A DNA stretch of 41,244 bases, from positions 1-41,244 of the forward strand of contig CAMFDU010000011.1 of NCBI GenBank assembly GCA_945949175.1, written 5' to 3'. Below the pieces are notes generated by a model. It did not search any database. It had not been told where the DNA came from and was given only the letters and a program-made list of their open reading frames with translations. Made by a program: the position numbers and the translations under genes. Position 1 is the first letter of the stretch. The number at the start of each line of letters is the position of its first letter. Shown here in pieces: positions 1-13,220 of this stretch. Origin of the DNA: Gulosibacter massiliensis (GTDB lineage Bacteria > Actinomycetota > Actinomycetes > Actinomycetales > Microbacteriaceae).

Positions 1-753
1 TGACGTCATCAAGACGATCGAGTTCGCACAGCGACGAGCCGATATCGTGGCCCATTGCCTTGAGAAAAGTGAACGCCATACCGCCACCGATGAGCAGGCG
101 GTCGACACGAGGGAGCAAATGTTCAATCACCCCGAGTTTGTCAGAAACCTTCGAACCTCCTAGTACAACCGTGTACGGGCGCAGGGCGTCCGTTGTGAGT
201 CGACGAAGAACGTCCGTTTCAGCTACGACCAGAACTCCGGCAGCACTCGACACGGCCTGCGCAACTTCGAACACTGATGATTGTTTGCGGTGAACGACGC
301 CGAACCCGTCCGACACGAAGGCATCAATACCGCTTGTCAGTAAGGAAGCAAACTCGGCGCGCTCCGAATCAATCGCCGATGTCTCACGTGGATCGAAGCG
401 CAGATTTTCGAGTAGCAGCACTTCCCCGGGTTTGAGCGCTGCACGCAGTTCGTGCGCGACTGGTCCAACAGTATCGGTTGCAAAGTGAACTGGAACCGAA
501 AGAAGTTCGCCCAAGCGTTCCGCGACTGGAGCAAGTGAGAATCGAGGGTCGGGGCCGTTTTCGGGCCTGCCCAGATGTGAAATCACCACGACCGCGGCAC
601 CACCGGCAAGAAGTCGTTGGATGGTGGGTAGCGACGCTCGAATTCGCCCGTCATCCGTGATGATCCCGTCCGCCAACGGGACATTGAAATCACTGCGTAC
701 CAGAATCGTTTTTCTGCTGAATTCACCCAGCGAGTCCAGCGTGCGAAGAACCA

Positions 754-754
<1 letters not shown>
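1..754 (-). CDS. pgk: Phosphoglycerate kinase, C-terminus truncated by window edge
   Basis: Reverse-strand translation from ATG at 754 reads MVLRTLDSLGEFSRKTILVRSDFNVPLADG...DDGRIRASLPTIQRLL...VVISHLGRP, typical PGK N-terminus; adjacent to gap. The ORF runs off the left edge, so it is missing from the ORF track. Confidence 0.95.
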
Positions 755-1779
<1,025 letters not shown>

Positions 1780-1833
1780 TCAGATATCCAAAAATACGAA
1801 AAGCAGCGAGCCCGTTCAGGCAACGCTACCTAG

Positions 1834-2460
1834 TTAAGAGAGTAGCAAGACTCCGGCAGAGTGGGTGCGTGCAGCGGCAAATCGTTGCTCGACGTTTCCC
1901 CAATTGACAATGTTCCAGAACGCGGCGACGTAGTCTGCTTTCACATTTTGGTAGTCGAGATAGAAGGCGTGCTCCCACATGTCGAGCTGCAAGAGGGGAA
2001 CTGTTCCCTGAGCAGTGTTCGCCTGCTGATCGAACAGCTGCTGAATGATGAGCCGTGAACCGACCGGGTCCCACGACAGAATTCCCCAGCCACTCCCCTG
2101 GATTCCAAGGCTTGCGGCAGAAAAGTGCGCTTTGAAAGCGTCAAACGAGCCGAAAAACTCGTCGATTGCAGCCGCGAGCTCACCCGACGGTCGGCCTTCG
2201 GAATCAGGAGACAGGTTAGTCCAGAAAATTGAATGGTTGATGTGACCGCCAAGGTGGAAAGCAAGGTCCTTTTCAAATTTGTTGATCGCGCCGAATGAAT
2301 TGTTTGTCCGTGCTTCTTCCATTTGCTCGAGAGCTGTGTTTGCACCGGCAACGTATGCTGCGTGATGCTTCGAGTGATGAAGTTCCATGATTCTGGCTGA
2401 GATATGCGGTTCGAGTGCGGCGTAGTCGTATGTCAACTCGGGGAGGGTGTAGACAGGCAT
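1834..2460 (-). CDS. sodA: Superoxide dismutase, Mn/Fe type
   Basis: 208 aa; YTLPELTYDYAALEPHISARIMELHHSKHHAAYV, HLGGHINHSIFW and DMWEHAFYLDYQNVKADY motifs; SD AAAGGAAGACC-ATG. Confidence 0.95.
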   Translation of the reverse strand: MPVYTLPELTYDYAALEPHISARIMELHHSKHHAAYVAGANTALEQMEEARTNNSFGAINKFEKDLAFHLGGHINHSIFWTNLSPDSEGRPSGELAAAIDEFFGSFDAFKAHFSAASLGIQGSGWGILSWDPVGSRLIIQQLFDQQANTAQGTVPLLQLDMWEHAFYLDYQNVKADYVAAFWNIVNWGNVEQRFAAARTHSAGVLLLS

Positions 2461-2485
2461 GGTCTTCCTTTCGATGGTGATGGGT

Positions 2486-3460
2486 TCACTGGTCTGTGTC
2501 CGGGATGCCGTCAGATGTCGACGGTATTCCTAAATCGGAGGCCTTTTTGTCGGCCATCGCTAGCAAGCGTCGAATCCGACCTGCTACAGCGTCTTTTGTC
2601 ATGATTGGCGTGGCGTAGTGCCCGAGTTCGTCCAGACTCGCCTCGCGATTATCCAGTCGCAGCCGTCCGGCGTATGCGAGATGGTCGGGGATATCAGAAC
2701 CGAGAATCTCGAATGCTCGTTCAACCCTGGCGCACGCAGCAACAGCGGCTTGTGCACTGCGACGAAGATTGGCGTCGTCGAAATTCACCAAGCGGTTCGC
2801 GTTTGCACGAACTTCGCGTGTGGCACGCGCTTCACTCCATTTCTGAAGGCTTGTGGTCGCTCCGATGTAGGTCAGGAACGCCGAAATCGCCTCAGCATCA
2901 CGGATGATGACTCGGAAACCACCGCGAATGTCTCGGGTCTTGGCGGTTATTCCGCACCGGCTGCACGCTCCGACAAGTGCCATAGCGGCCTCGTTGGTCG
3001 GTGCGACGATTTCGATGGTTTGGCTTCGCCCCGGGTCTGACACAAGTCCTCGGGCCAAGAAAGCGCCGCGCAGTACACCAACGAGGTCACCGATTGGAGC
3101 TGTCGTGAGCTTGTTGGGCAGGCCTCGAACAGGACGCCGTCTCGTGTCAAGCAATCCCGTGGTTAGGGCGAGTTGATCTGCTCCCTCTGTGATGAGAACT
3201 CGAACAGTTTCAAACTTTTTGTTTGCGTTCGCGGGGATGACCGTTGCGGTTGATGGAACCCCGAGCAAGATGTGGGTGAGATGACGGACGCGTTGGGCGG
3301 AACCGGCATGATCGAGCTCGATTTCGACCGCAAGTTTCCCGCCAACGAGGTGCAGACCGCCGCCGAAACGAAGGATGGTCGTCAACTCGGCGAGGCGCGT
3401 GGAAGGCGGTGCGTCAGGAAGTCCGAGCACCTCGTCTTTCACGGTCGTCGTCAATGACAT
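2486..3460 (-). CDS. whiA: DNA-binding protein WhiA
   Basis: Start chosen at MSLTTTVKDEV (inside the longer track ORF 2486..3592), with SD AAAGGA; LAGLIDADG-like N-terminal part plus C-terminal HTH (LRLDNREASLDELGHYATPIMTKDAVAGRIRRLL). Confidence 0.92.
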   Translation of the reverse strand: MSLTTTVKDEVLGLPDAPPSTRLAELTTILRFGGGLHLVGGKLAVEIELDHAGSAQRVRHLTHILLGVPSTATVIPANANKKFETVRVLITEGADQLALTTGLLDTRRRPVRGLPNKLTTAPIGDLVGVLRGAFLARGLVSDPGRSQTIEIVAPTNEAAMALVGACSRCGITAKTRDIRGGFRVIIRDAEAISAFLTYIGATTSLQKWSEARATREVRANANRLVNFDDANLRRSAQAAVAACARVERAFEILGSDIPDHLAYAGRLRLDNREASLDELGHYATPIMTKDAVAGRIRRLLAMADKKASDLGIPSTSDGIPDTDQ

Positions 3461-3477
3461 TCTGGCGAAATCCTTTT

Positions 3478-4347
3478 CTAGTCGCGACCGATGTCGCGGT
3501 GTTTGCGAGTGACCGCTACCCCGGGGATTGTCCCGATGCGGCGAGCAAGTTCTTCGGCGATGGCCACACTGCGGTGTTTGCCACCTGTACATCCTATTGC
3601 GATGGTGGCGTGCCGCTTATTTTCGCGAACGTAACCACGAAGGGTGGCACTCAGCATGAGTACAAGACCGTCGAGATATTGTTCGACGTCCGGCTGGCCG
3701 AGTACGAACGCTGAGACATCGGGGTGCAACCCGTTCTCGTCACGCAGACTCTCGGTCCAAAACGGGTTGGGAAGAAATCGAACGTCTCCCACGATATCGG
3801 CGTCTGCCGGAAGGCCGTTTTTGAAGCCAAACGACTCAATGACGACGTTTACCTCTGCGCTGTCATCAGAGCGGAACGTGTCAAAAACCAGCGTCGTGGT
3901 TTGGTGGGTATTAAGACCGGTGGTGTCAATCACCACGTCGGCATGTCCACGGAGGGTGTCCAGACGAGCTCGTTCGGCCTGAATACCGTCAATCAGAGTT
4001 CCATCGCCCTGTAATGGGTGCGGTCTGCGAACGCTCTCGAAACGTTTGATGAGCTCTGCATCCGTTGAATCGAGAAAGAGAACTCGAAGGTTTGTTTCCG
4101 CTCGAAGTGTTTCGATGAGCGGAGCAAGTTCCTCGACACTTTCTCCGCCGCGAACGTCCACCACCACCGCCAATCGGTTGAGCCCGCTCCCCTTGGTTGT
4201 TGCGATGTCCACGAGCGACGGCAAGAGTTGCGAAGGAAGATTATCAATGACTCGCCAGCCACCGTCTTCGAGAGCGTTTGCGGCAGTCGATCGGCCCGCT
4301 CCAGACATTCCGGTGACAATGATGATGTTCGCGACGCGGTCGGTCAT
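3478..4347 (-). CDS. rapZ: RNase adapter / nucleotide-binding protein RapZ (YvcJ family)
   Basis: 289 aa; IIIVTGMSGAGRSTAANALEDGGWRVIDNLP Walker A region and C-terminal AIGCTGGKHRSVAIAEELARR signature. Confidence 0.95.
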   Translation of the reverse strand: MTDRVANIIIVTGMSGAGRSTAANALEDGGWRVIDNLPSQLLPSLVDIATTKGSGLNRLAVVVDVRGGESVEELAPLIETLRAETNLRVLFLDSTDAELIKRFESVRRPHPLQGDGTLIDGIQAERARLDTLRGHADVVIDTTGLNTHQTTTLVFDTFRSDDSAEVNVVIESFGFKNGLPADADIVGDVRFLPNPFWTESLRDENGLHPDVSAFVLGQPDVEQYLDGLVLMLSATLRGYVRENKRHATIAIGCTGGKHRSVAIAEELARRIGTIPGVAVTRKHRDIGRD

Positions 4348-4359
4348 GGTGTCTTCAGA

Positions 4360-6207
4360 CTACCCGCGAGTTTCAGCTGCGTTGAGAGAAGCGAGAATTC
4401 GTTGAGCCGTATCGTCGCCGATTCCGGGAACCTGTGTCAGTTCACTTTTCGTGGCGGCACGAACGGCGGTGGGGCTTCCGAAGTGCGCGATCAACGCTTG
4501 GACGCGTTTCGGTCCAAGCCCGTCCAACTCGCTGAGTGTCGATGTCAACACTTTCGTGCGCTTTGATTTTTGATAGCGCAATGCAAATCGGTGCGCTTCG
4601 TCGCGGGCACGCTGAACAAGGTATAACGCGTCGCTGTCACGTGGCAGAATCACCGGGTATTCGGTGTTGGGGAGCCATAGCTCTTCTAGTCGCTTGGCCA
4701 ATCCGACAACTGCGACGCCTTCAAGTCCAGATTCACGCAGTGCGCGGGCTGCCGCGTTTACCTGCGGTAGTCCACCGTCAACCAAGATCAACGTCGTCGG
4801 ATATCGCATCGTCGGACGTTCTTCCGCCAAGCGCACGAGTCGACGCGAAATCAACTGATACATCGCTTCCGTGTCATCTCGAGCGGTGGCGATACCGTAA
4901 TGGCGATAGTCATCTTTGACAGGCAGACCGTCTTCGAATACGACGAGAGAGCCCACAATATCGGTGCCACCGAGATGCGAAATGTCGCAACACTCAAAGC
5001 GCAGAGGGGCCTCGGGTAAACCGAGATTATCCCGAAGGTCTTCGAGAGCACGCGACCGAGCGACGAAATCATGCGCCCGGTGCAACTCGTGTTCGCCCAA
5101 AGCCAACATTGCATTCTTTGTCACACTCGTGAGAAGCGTGGCGCGGTCACCGCGTTGGGGAACCGCAATTCGCACCTTCCCCCTGAGTTTGGCGTTCACA
5201 CGTCGAAGCGTGAGTGATTCCGAAAGAACGTCAGATGATTGAGGTTCGAACGGAACGTCAATCAGTGCGGGCGGCGGGTCCAACTCGTACACGTTCTCAA
5301 TCGCTTGTTCCAGAATCGTTGCTGGATCCATCTCGAGTTCGGTGTCGACTGTCCACGATCTCGTGCCACGGACTCGACCACCGCGTACATGGAATATCGC
5401 GATAGCGGCGGAAAGATCGCTCGACGCGAATCCGATGATATCTACGTCCAATTCCTCACGCAGAACGACCGCAGAACGTTCCGCAATCGATCGCAGTGCA
5501 GATTGTTGGTCACGGAACCGCGCGGCAGATTCGTAATCGTGGCGTTTCGACGCATCGTTCATCTGGCGCCCAAGGTCGTCAATCACCGCTGAATCCTGGC
5601 GAGTCATGTAGCCAACAAGATTACGGGCGAGTTCGCGATGTTCGTCTGCGGTGACGCGTCCCACGCACGGAGCGGCGCATTTCCCGATGTCGCCGAGCAA
5701 ACAGGGTCGATCGTCTCGCCGCGCCTTGGTGAAAGTTGATTTCTCGCACGATCGAACCGGGTAGACCGACAACAGCAGGTCAAGGGTCTCGCGAACGGCC
5801 CACGACTTGGTGAACGGTCCGAAATAGTTCGTGCCATCCTTTACCCGCGTTCGCGCGAGGAACGCCCGCGGATACTCTTCACCCATCGATATCGCGAGAT
5901 AGGGGTATCCCTTGTCATCGCGGAACTGAATGTTGAACGGCGGGCGGAATTCCTTAATCCACGTGAACTCGAGATGTAACGCCTCAAGTTCGCTGCCCAC
6001 CACGGTCCAATCGACACGGCGGGCCGTCTTGACCATCCGCGCAGTTCGTTCCATCAGACCGGCGGGGTCGTGAAAATAGGTCGACAGTCTGTTGCGCAGC
6101 ACTTTGGCCTTACCGACGTAGAGAATTCGGTTGTTTTCGTCGTAGAAGCGATACACGCCGGGGTCAGTCGGTATCGACCGAGGCTCCGGGTGCCAGTTAG
6201 CGGTCAT
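4360..6207 (-). CDS. uvrC: Excinuclease ABC subunit C
   Basis: 615 aa; GIY-YIG start ([30 protein letters not shown]), UVR motif and C-terminal HhH; overlaps uvrA by 4 nt. Confidence 0.97.
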   Translation of the reverse strand: MTANWHPEPRSIPTDPGVYRFYDENNRILYVGKAKVLRNRLSTYFHDPAGLMERTARMVKTARRVDWTVVGSELEALHLEFTWIKEFRPPFNIQFRDDKGYPYLAISMGEEYPRAFLARTRVKDGTNYFGPFTKSWAVRETLDLLLSVYPVRSCEKSTFTKARRDDRPCLLGDIGKCAAPCVGRVTADEHRELARNLVGYMTRQDSAVIDDLGRQMNDASKRHDYESAARFRDQQSALRSIAERSAVVLREELDVDIIGFASSDLSAAIAIFHVRGGRVRGTRSWTVDTELEMDPATILEQAIENVYELDPPPALIDVPFEPQSSDVLSESLTLRRVNAKLRGKVRIAVPQRGDRATLLTSVTKNAMLALGEHELHRAHDFVARSRALEDLRDNLGLPEAPLRFECCDISHLGGTDIVGSLVVFEDGLPVKDDYRHYGIATARDDTEAMYQLISRRLVRLAEERPTMRYPTTLILVDGGLPQVNAAARALRESGLEGVAVVGLAKRLEELWLPNTEYPVILPRDSDALYLVQRARDEAHRFALRYQKSKRTKVLTSTLSELDGLGPKRVQALIAHFGSPTAVRAATKSELTQVPGIGDDTAQRILASLNAAETRG

Positions 6208-9056
6208 TTCAAGATTTCCGCCAGGAAGGTACCGGTGTGTGATTCCTTCACTTTCGCAATTTGCTCGGGCGTGCCCGTCGCGACGACGCGTCCGCCCTGG
6301 TCGCCGCCTTCTGGCCCTAGGTCGATGACGTGATCTGCAGAGCGAATCACATCGAGATTGTGTTCGATGACAATTACGGTGTTGCCCTTATCGACAAGAG
6401 TGTGAAGGACGGCGAGTAGTCGACGCACGTCTTCAAAATGAAGGCCGGTTGTGGGTTCGTCGAGTACGTAGACGGTTCGCCCCGTGGATCGACGCTGCAG
6501 TTCCGTGGACAGCTTGACGCGTTGCGCCTCACCACCCGAAAGAGTGGTGGCCGACTGTCCCAAGCGAACGTACCCGAGTCCGACGTCACACAGCGTCTTC
6601 ATGAAACGATGAATAGACGTAATTGCCTCGAAGAACTTCTCCGCCTCCTCGATCGACATATTCAATACCTCGGAAATGTTCTTTCCCTTGTAGCGCACTG
6701 TCAACGTTTCGCGGTTATAGCGCTGGCCGTGGCACTCCTCGCACTCGACGTATACGTCGGGCAGGAAGTTCATTTCGATCTTTATCGTGCCGTCGCCAGA
6801 GCAGTTCTCGCAGCGTCCGCCCTTGACGTTGAACGAGAACCGCCCTGGTCCGTATCCACGTTCCTTCGCTTCGATTGTCTCGGCGAACAGCGTACGAATC
6901 TTGTCGAACACTCCGGTGTAGGTCGCGGGGTTAGAGCGCGGAGTCCGACCAATGGGAGCCTGGTCGACGTGAATCACCTTGTCTAGGTGATCCAGACCAG
7001 AGATCGATTTGTGTCGTCCAGGGGTCTGTTTCGCGCCGTTGAGACGGTTTGCCATGACTTTGTAGAGGATGTCGTTGACGAGAGAACTTTTGCCCGATCC
7101 GGAAACTCCGGTCACCGCGACAAAGACACCCAATGGGAAGTCGACGTCGACATCGACGAGGTTATTCGCGGTAGCGCCGTGTACGGTGACGACTCGGTCA
7201 GACGTCCACGGACGGCGTTGTACGCGGTCAGAGACTTTCTCACGACCGGCTAGGAAGGCCGCCGTGTGTGACCGCTTCTCTTTGAGGAGGTTCACCAACG
7301 ACCCAGAGTGCACGACCTCACCACCGTGCTCGCCTGCACCAGGACCGATGTCGACAATCCAGTCGGCAGCGTGAATAGTGTCCTCATCATGTTCGACGAC
7401 GACCAGGGTGTTTCCGATGTCGCGCAATCGAATCAGGGTTTCGATGAGTCGCCTATTGTCACGTTGGTGGAGTCCGATTGACGGTTCATCGAGAACGTAA
7501 AGGACTCCCGTCAGACCGGCGCCGATCTGCGTGGCCAGACGGATTCGTTGAGCTTCGCCCCCGGACAGAGTGCCCGCTGCACGAGACATTGTGAGGTAGC
7601 TCAAGCCCACATGCAGAAGGAAATCCAAGCGGGCAGTAATTTCGCGGAGCACTGCTGCAGCGACCTGCGCATCGCGATCAGACAGCGTCAACGTTGTCAT
7701 GAAGTCGTGAGCGGCTTGGAGTGAGAGCCCGCACACCTCAGAAATCGATTTGTTGTTTACTGTTACTGCCAGAACGGCCGGGGCTAGACGTTGACCCTGG
7801 CACCCCTCACACGGGACGGTTCGATGGAAGGCTCCGAATCGCTCCTTCGTCCACTCCCCCTCTGTTTCCGAATACTTCCGTTCGACATAGGTGAGGACTC
7901 CCTCGAAACCACGAGACATCGACACCTTCCGCCCGTAGCGGTTACGCCACTTGATGACGACCTCGTGATTGTTGCCATAGAGCACGGCGTTTTGAACCTC
8001 GTCGCCGAGGTCTTTCCACGGGGTGTCCAGGTCGAAGTCAAGATCGTTAGCGAGCCCTTCGGCCAGACGTTCGAAATACGGATAAATCAATTCTTTGCCA
8101 CCAGGCTTCCATGGCAAAACGACACCTTGTCGGATAGACAATTCATGGTCGTCGAGAACGAGTTCGACGTCAGCCATCGACTGAACACCAATCCCGTGAC
8201 AGGTCGCACACGCTCCGAAAGGAGCGTTGAACGAGAATGTTCGCGGTTCAATTTCAGTGAGCGTCAGGACGTGTTGATTGGGGCAGGAGAGCTTTTCGCT
8301 GAAGGTGCGATTTTCATTGGTGTCGACAAAGTTCGCCACGAGGACACCTTGGCCAAGCTTCAACGCGGTCTCAACCGAGTCGTTGAGGCGTGAAATATCC
8401 CCTCCCGCGGTCAGTCGGTCGACGACGACAGAGATGTCGTGTTTCACCTGCTTCTTGAGGACCGGAGGCTCAGACAACTGGATTACTTCGCCATCGACGA
8501 GTGCACGCGAATATCCCTGGCCGAGCAGGTCGGCGAATACCTCAACGAACTCACCCTTTCGTCCCTGGACGATTGGTGCAAGTATCTGGAACCGGGTATC
8601 AGCCGGAAGCTCGGTCAGCTGGTCAGCGATTTGCTGAGCGGACTGGCGTTGAATTGCCTCGCCGCATTCTGGGCAGTGCGGTATACCCACGCGAGCCCAG
8701 AGCAACCGCATGTAATCGTAGATTTCGGTTATCGTCCCCACGGTTGAGCGAGGATTTCTATTCGTCGATTTTTGATCGATGGACACAGCCGGTGACAACC
8801 CATCGATGAAGTCCACATCGGGACGGTCCACTTGGCCGAGAAACTGTCGAGCATAGGAGGACAGCGATTCAATGTAGCGGCGTTGTCCTTCTGCGAAAAG
8901 AGTGTCGAACGCGAGCGATGATTTTCCAGAGCCGCTCAGCCCAGTGAAGACCACGAGCGCATCACGTGGAATTGTCAAGTCGACGTTCTTGAGGTTATGG
9001 ACTCGAGCACCCTTGATGCTGATGACGTTCTTTCCGGAGAGGGGCGTTATCGACAC
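6204..9056 (-). CDS. uvrA: Excinuclease ABC subunit A
   Basis: 950 aa; two ABC ATPase halves ([50 protein letters not shown]), zinc cysteines, LSGGEAQR signatures; GTG start. Confidence 0.98.
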   Translation of the reverse strand: MSITPLSGKNVISIKGARVHNLKNVDLTIPRDALVVFTGLSGSGKSSLAFDTLFAEGQRRYIESLSSYARQFLGQVDRPDVDFIDGLSPAVSIDQKSTNRNPRSTVGTITEIYDYMRLLWARVGIPHCPECGEAIQRQSAQQIADQLTELPADTRFQILAPIVQGRKGEFVEVFADLLGQGYSRALVDGEVIQLSEPPVLKKQVKHDISVVVDRLTAGGDISRLNDSVETALKLGQGVLVANFVDTNENRTFSEKLSCPNQHVLTLTEIEPRTFSFNAPFGACATCHGIGVQSMADVELVLDDHELSIRQGVVLPWKPGGKELIYPYFERLAEGLANDLDFDLDTPWKDLGDEVQNAVLYGNNHEVVIKWRNRYGRKVSMSRGFEGVLTYVERKYSETEGEWTKERFGAFHRTVPCEGCQGQRLAPAVLAVTVNNKSISEVCGLSLQAAHDFMTTLTLSDRDAQVAAAVLREITARLDFLLHVGLSYLTMSRAAGTLSGGEAQRIRLATQIGAGLTGVLYVLDEPSIGLHQRDNRRLIETLIRLRDIGNTLVVVEHDEDTIHAADWIVDIGPGAGEHGGEVVHSGSLVNLLKEKRSHTAAFLAGREKVSDRVQRRPWTSDRVVTVHGATANNLVDVDVDFPLGVFVAVTGVSGSGKSSLVNDILYKVMANRLNGAKQTPGRHKSISGLDHLDKVIHVDQAPIGRTPRSNPATYTGVFDKIRTLFAETIEAKERGYGPGRFSFNVKGGRCENCSGDGTIKIEMNFLPDVYVECEECHGQRYNRETLTVRYKGKNISEVLNMSIEEAEKFFEAITSIHRFMKTLCDVGLGYVRLGQSATTLSGGEAQRVKLSTELQRRSTGRTVYVLDEPTTGLHFEDVRRLLAVLHTLVDKGNTVIVIEHNLDVIRSADHVIDLGPEGGDQGGRVVATGTPEQIAKVKESHTGTFLAEILK

Positions 9057-9065
9057 TGGTCAATC

Positions 9066-11069
9066 TTACGGTTTGCCAAGTTCGCGGGCAGAGCGAACCT
9101 GTTTCTTCAGGTCGTGGATTTCGTCCCGAAGACGAGCGGCGAGCTCGAACTTGAGTTCTTCGGCCGCGGCAATCATCTGCTCGGTCAACTTGTCGATAAC
9201 GACCTCGACGTCGTCGTCGAGATCTGCGAGACCTTCGGTGTCGTAGACCTCGCGCGCGAGCGTCTCTGTGATGTCAGCGATACGCTTCCGAATCGGAGTG
9301 GGATCAATTCCGTGCTCGAGGTTGTAGGCCACCTGCGTTGCTCGACGACGGTTGGTCTCATCAATCGCTTGTTTCATCGCGTCCGTCTCGCGGTCTGCGT
9401 AAAGGTGCACCTCGCCCGATACGTTTCGCGCGGCGCGTCCAATTGTTTGAATGAGGGAGGTCGCGCTGCGCAAGAACCCCTGTTTGTCGGCGTCGAAGAC
9501 GGCAACAAGTGACACTTCGGGAAGATCCAACCCTTCGCGCAGCAGGTTGATTCCGACAAGCACATCGAAACGTCCTGCTCGGAGCTCTGTGAGCAACTCG
9601 ACTCGGCGCAGCGTGTCGACGTCGGAATGCAGGTACTCGACTTTGACGCCCATCCCCCGCAGATAGTCGGTGAGATCCTCGGCCATCTTCTTTGTGAGCG
9701 TCGTGATGAGAACACGTTCATCTTTGGCGACACGTTGGCGAATGCTCTCGAGGACGTCGTCGACCTGTCCTTTCGTCGGTTTGACGATGACCTGTGGGTC
9801 GATGAGTCCGGTGGGGCGGATGATTTGCTCAACGACGTCCCCGCCGACGACTCCCATTTCGTACTTGCCTGGGGTCGCAGAGAGATACACCTTTTGACCG
9901 ACTCTGTCCAAAAACTCTGGCCATTTCAGCGGGCGATTGTCGAGGGCACTGGGGAGTCGGAAACCGTGTTCCACAAGCGTTCGCTTTCGAGACGCATCTC
10001 CCTCGTACATTGCACCGATTTGGGGCACAGTCACGTGGGACTCGTCAATGATGACAACGAAATCGTCGGGGAAATAGTCGATTAGTGTGTGCGAGGGCTC
10101 ACCGGGCTTTCGGCCATCCATGTGCATCGAATAGTTCTCGATGCCACTACAGAAACCGATTTGCTCCATCATCTCGAGATCGTAGGTGGTGCGCATTCGA
10201 AGGCGTTGCGCCTCAAGAAGTTTGTTTTGACTCTCGAGAACGGAGAGTCGGTCAGCCAATTCCGCCTTGATGTCAACGATTGCCCGGCGCATCGTCTCGG
10301 TACTCGCCGTGTAGTGCGAGGCCGGGAAGATGCTCACCGAATCCATGGTTTTGATTACCTCGCCCGTGAGCGGGTGTAGCTGGTACAACGCCTCAATCTC
10401 GTCCCCAAACATCTCGATTCGAACGGCCAACTCTTCGTACTGCGGGATGATTTCGAGAGTGTCTCCTCGAACACGGAACTTGCCACGACTGAAATCGATA
10501 TCGTTTCGCTCGTATTGCATTCCAACGAACCGGCGCACGATGTCCTGGCGGCCAATCTTTTGTCCGACTTGAAGCGCGAGCATCGCGTCCAAATATTCTT
10601 CGGATGAGCCAAGTCCGTAAATACAGGACACAGTCGAAACGACGATGACATCACGCCGAGACAACAAGGCGTTCGTCGTGGAGTGACGTAGACGTTCGAC
10701 CTCCTCGTTGATCGCGGTGTCTTTTTCAATGAACGTGTCCGTCTGTGGGACGTATGCTTCCGGCTGGTAGTAGTCGTAGTACGAAACGAAATACTCGACC
10801 GCGTTTTCGGGCATGAGTTCCCGAAATTCAGTCGCGAGCTGAGCGGCGAGCGTCTTGTTGTGAACGAGTACAAGTGCAGGTCGTTGAATCGCCTCTATCA
10901 GCCACGCCGTTGTGGCCGATTTCCCTGTTCCGGTAGCGCCGAGCAGAACAACGTCCGTTTCGCCCGCGTTGATTCGGGAAGCGAGTTCGGCGATTGCTTT
11001 CGGTTGGTCTCCGCTCGGCGTGTAGTCACTGATGACCCTGAACGGTCTTACGTCGCGGGTCGGTTCCAT
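9066..11069 (-). CDS. uvrB: Excinuclease ABC subunit B
   Basis: 667 aa; [16 protein letters not shown] Walker [15 protein letters not shown] hairpin region, C-terminal UVR domain. Confidence 0.98.
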   Translation of the reverse strand: MEPTRDVRPFRVISDYTPSGDQPKAIAELASRINAGETDVVLLGATGTGKSATTAWLIEAIQRPALVLVHNKTLAAQLATEFRELMPENAVEYFVSYYDYYQPEAYVPQTDTFIEKDTAINEEVERLRHSTTNALLSRRDVIVVSTVSCIYGLGSSEEYLDAMLALQVGQKIGRQDIVRRFVGMQYERNDIDFSRGKFRVRGDTLEIIPQYEELAVRIEMFGDEIEALYQLHPLTGEVIKTMDSVSIFPASHYTASTETMRRAIVDIKAELADRLSVLESQNKLLEAQRLRMRTTYDLEMMEQIGFCSGIENYSMHMDGRKPGEPSHTLIDYFPDDFVVIIDESHVTVPQIGAMYEGDASRKRTLVEHGFRLPSALDNRPLKWPEFLDRVGQKVYLSATPGKYEMGVVGGDVVEQIIRPTGLIDPQVIVKPTKGQVDDVLESIRQRVAKDERVLITTLTKKMAEDLTDYLRGMGVKVEYLHSDVDTLRRVELLTELRAGRFDVLVGINLLREGLDLPEVSLVAVFDADKQGFLRSATSLIQTIGRAARNVSGEVHLYADRETDAMKQAIDETNRRRATQVAYNLEHGIDPTPIRKRIADITETLAREVYDTEGLADLDDDVEVVIDKLTEQMIAAAEELKFELAARLRDEIHDLKKQVRSARELGKP

Positions 11070-11078
11070 ACATCCAGA

Positions 11079-11687
11079 CTAAAGGCCATAAGCGGCGGCA
11101 AGATCGGCCCAGACCGACTCGGTTTGCGTGATCGTTGATGTGATGGACCGGCTGGAATCGATAACCCAATCAGCAACCGCGATGCGCTCGTCTTCGCCGG
11201 CTTGCGCTTCGATTCGGCTCCACGCGTCGGCGCTATCCAGCCCCCGCAACGAAACGAGTCGATCATGACGAATCTGCGGGTCGCAGGCGACAACGATTAC
11301 AGAGTCAAACTCTTTGACGCGATTGGTCTCGACCAAAAGCGGGATGTCATAAATGATTATCGCATGTGAATCATTCGCCACGATGTCGGAAACACGAGCA
11401 CGGAACTCGATTCCTATTGCTGGGTGAACGATGTTCTCGAGGTCTTTGCGGGCAATGCCGTCGCCAAAGATGAGTCGACCAAGCGCCGCTCTGTCTAATT
11501 CACCATCAGAGTCGATTACGCCCATGCCAAAACGGTCGCGGATGGCGTCGAGCGTTGGACTACCGCCTTGCTGAACGAATCTAACCAGTTCATCGGCGGA
11601 AATGACGTGCGCACCAAGTTCACGAAGACGATTCGCCACAGTGGACTTCCCGGAAGCAATTCCTCCGGTCAACGCGATAATGGGCAC
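11079..11687 (-). CDS. coaE: Dephospho-CoA kinase
   Basis: 202 aa; ALTGGIASGKSTVANRLRELGAHVISADELVR; GTG start. Confidence 0.95.
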   Translation of the reverse strand: MPIIALTGGIASGKSTVANRLRELGAHVISADELVRFVQQGGSPTLDAIRDRFGMGVIDSDGELDRAALGRLIFGDGIARKDLENIVHPAIGIEFRARVSDIVANDSHAIIIYDIPLLVETNRVKEFDSVIVVACDPQIRHDRLVSLRGLDSADAWSRIEAQAGEDERIAVADWVIDSSRSITSTITQTESVWADLAAAYGL

Positions 11688-11703
11688 CCCTTCAGCGTAA
11701 CGA

Positions 11704-11733
11704 AAAGGGGTAGTCGTTTCCGACCACCCCTTT
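11704..11733 (-). terminator. Candidate intrinsic terminator downstream of rpsA
   Basis: Minus strand AAAGGGGTGGTCG-GAAA-CGACTACCCCTTT: 13-bp stem with one G-U pair and a GAAA tetraloop, followed by TCGTT; 13 nt after the rpsA stop. Confidence 0.75.
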
Positions 11734-11746
11734 ACAGCGTTGTTGG

Positions 11747-13204
11747 TTATTCGGTGGCTTCGCCAGCGAGTTTGTCACGAAGCGCAATAAGCGACTCATC
11801 CTCGGCGAGTGCGCCAGGTGCGTCTGGCTCGCTCGCTTTCGCGGCCGTCGAAGAGTCTGCGGGAGGTGCTTCGGGGAACGCCTCTGCCTCGGCGTTCATG
11901 CGAACGACCTGGACCTTGTGGGCCTCCCAACGCGCCTGTGCGGCGCTGTAGTCGTGCTCCCATTTCGTGCGCGACTCGTCGAATCCGTCTTTCCATTCGC
12001 CCGTTGCGGGGTCGAACCCCTCGGGGTAGCGGTAAGCACCGGTTTCGTCGTAGTCCGTCGGCATTCCGTAGAGAGCCGGGTCGAACTCGGTGCTCTCGGG
12101 GTCGACGCCCTCGTTGGCCTGCTTGAGCGAGAGCGAAATACGGCGACGCTCGAGGTCGATGTCGATGATCTTGACGAACACGTCATCGCTGACCGCGACA
12201 GCCTGCTCGGCGAGTTCAATGTGACGGGCCGAGAGCTCAGAGATGTGAACGAGCCCCTCGATTCCGTCTGCGACGCGAACGAACGCTCCAAACTGAACGA
12301 GCTTGGTGACCTTGCCAGGTGCGATTTCACCGATGGCGTGCTCGCGAGCGAACACCTGCCACGGGTCTTCTTGGGTGGCCTTCAGCGACAGCGAAATGCG
12401 CTCGCGGTCTTCTTCGATTTCGAGAACCTCGACGGTGACTTCCTGGCCGATTTCGACAACCTCAGAAGCATGCTCGATGTGCTTCCACGAGAGCTCTGAG
12501 ACGTGGATGAGACCGTCCACGCCACCGAGGTCAACGAACGCACCAAAGTTGACGATGGACGAGATAACGCCCTTGCGAATCTGGCCCTTCTGGATGTTGC
12601 CGAGAATCTGGCTGCGGCTCTCTGACTGAGTCTGCTCGAGAAGAGCGCGGCGCGAGAGGACAACGTTGTTGCGGTTCTTGTCGAGTTCGAGAATCTTGGC
12701 TTCGATTTCTTGGCCAAGGTAAGGCGTGAGGTCGCGAACGCGGCGAAGTTCAATGAGGGACGCGGGCAGGAATCCACGTAGACCGATGTCGACGATGACA
12801 CCACCCTTGACGACCTCGATGACGGTACCGGTGACGATGCCGTCGGCTTCCTTGACCTTCTCGACATCACCCCATGCGCGCTCGTACTGTGCGCGCTTCT
12901 TGGAGAGTATCAGGCGGCCTTCTTTGTCCTCCTTCTGAAGAACGAGTGCCTCGACTACGTCTCCGACCTTGACGACCTCGTCGGGGTTCACGTCGTGCTT
13001 GATAGAAAGTTCGCGGATGGGGATTACGCCCTCCGTCTTGTAGCCGACGTCGAGGAGAACCTCGTCACGATCGACCTTGACGACGGTACCTTCGATGAGG
13101 TCTCCGTCGTTGAAGAATTTCAGCGTTTTCTCAACTTCGGCGAGGAAATCCTCGGCTGATCCAATGTCATTAATCGCGACCTGTTTGGTCTGGCTGGTTG
13201 TCAT
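11747..13204 (-). CDS. rpsA: 30S ribosomal protein S1
   Basis: Repeated S1 domains (GTVVKVDRDEVLLDVGYKTEGVIP; GVISSIVNFGAFVDLGGVDGLIHVSELSW; GKVTKLVQFGAFVRVADGIEGLVHISELS). ATG at 13204 (MTTSQTKQ) preferred over the TTG-initiated 13246 start in the track. Confidence 0.95.
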   Translation of the reverse strand: MTTSQTKQVAINDIGSAEDFLAEVEKTLKFFNDGDLIEGTVVKVDRDEVLLDVGYKTEGVIPIRELSIKHDVNPDEVVKVGDVVEALVLQKEDKEGRLILSKKRAQYERAWGDVEKVKEADGIVTGTVIEVVKGGVIVDIGLRGFLPASLIELRRVRDLTPYLGQEIEAKILELDKNRNNVVLSRRALLEQTQSESRSQILGNIQKGQIRKGVISSIVNFGAFVDLGGVDGLIHVSELSWKHIEHASEVVEIGQEVTVEVLEIEEDRERISLSLKATQEDPWQVFAREHAIGEIAPGKVTKLVQFGAFVRVADGIEGLVHISELSARHIELAEQAVAVSDDVFVKIIDIDLERRRISLSLKQANEGVDPESTEFDPALYGMPTDYDETGAYRYPEGFDPATGEWKDGFDESRTKWEHDYSAAQARWEAHKVQVVRMNAEAEAFPEAPPADSSTAAKASEPDAPGALAEDESLIALRDKLAGEATE

Positions 13205-13220
13205 GTGTTTAGGTGCTCCA

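Noticed and set aside
4348-4362. TAGTCT upstream of rapZ as another leaderless promoter
   Set aside because: The spacing is 9 nt rather than 6 and the TAG is the uvrC stop, so I did not count it in the signature.
9057-11081. LexA/SOS box upstream of uvrA or uvrB
   Set aside because: No TCGAAC-N4-GTTCGA-type actinobacterial LexA palindrome is visible in the 9-nt gaps or immediately upstream, so SOS control cannot be supported from sequence.
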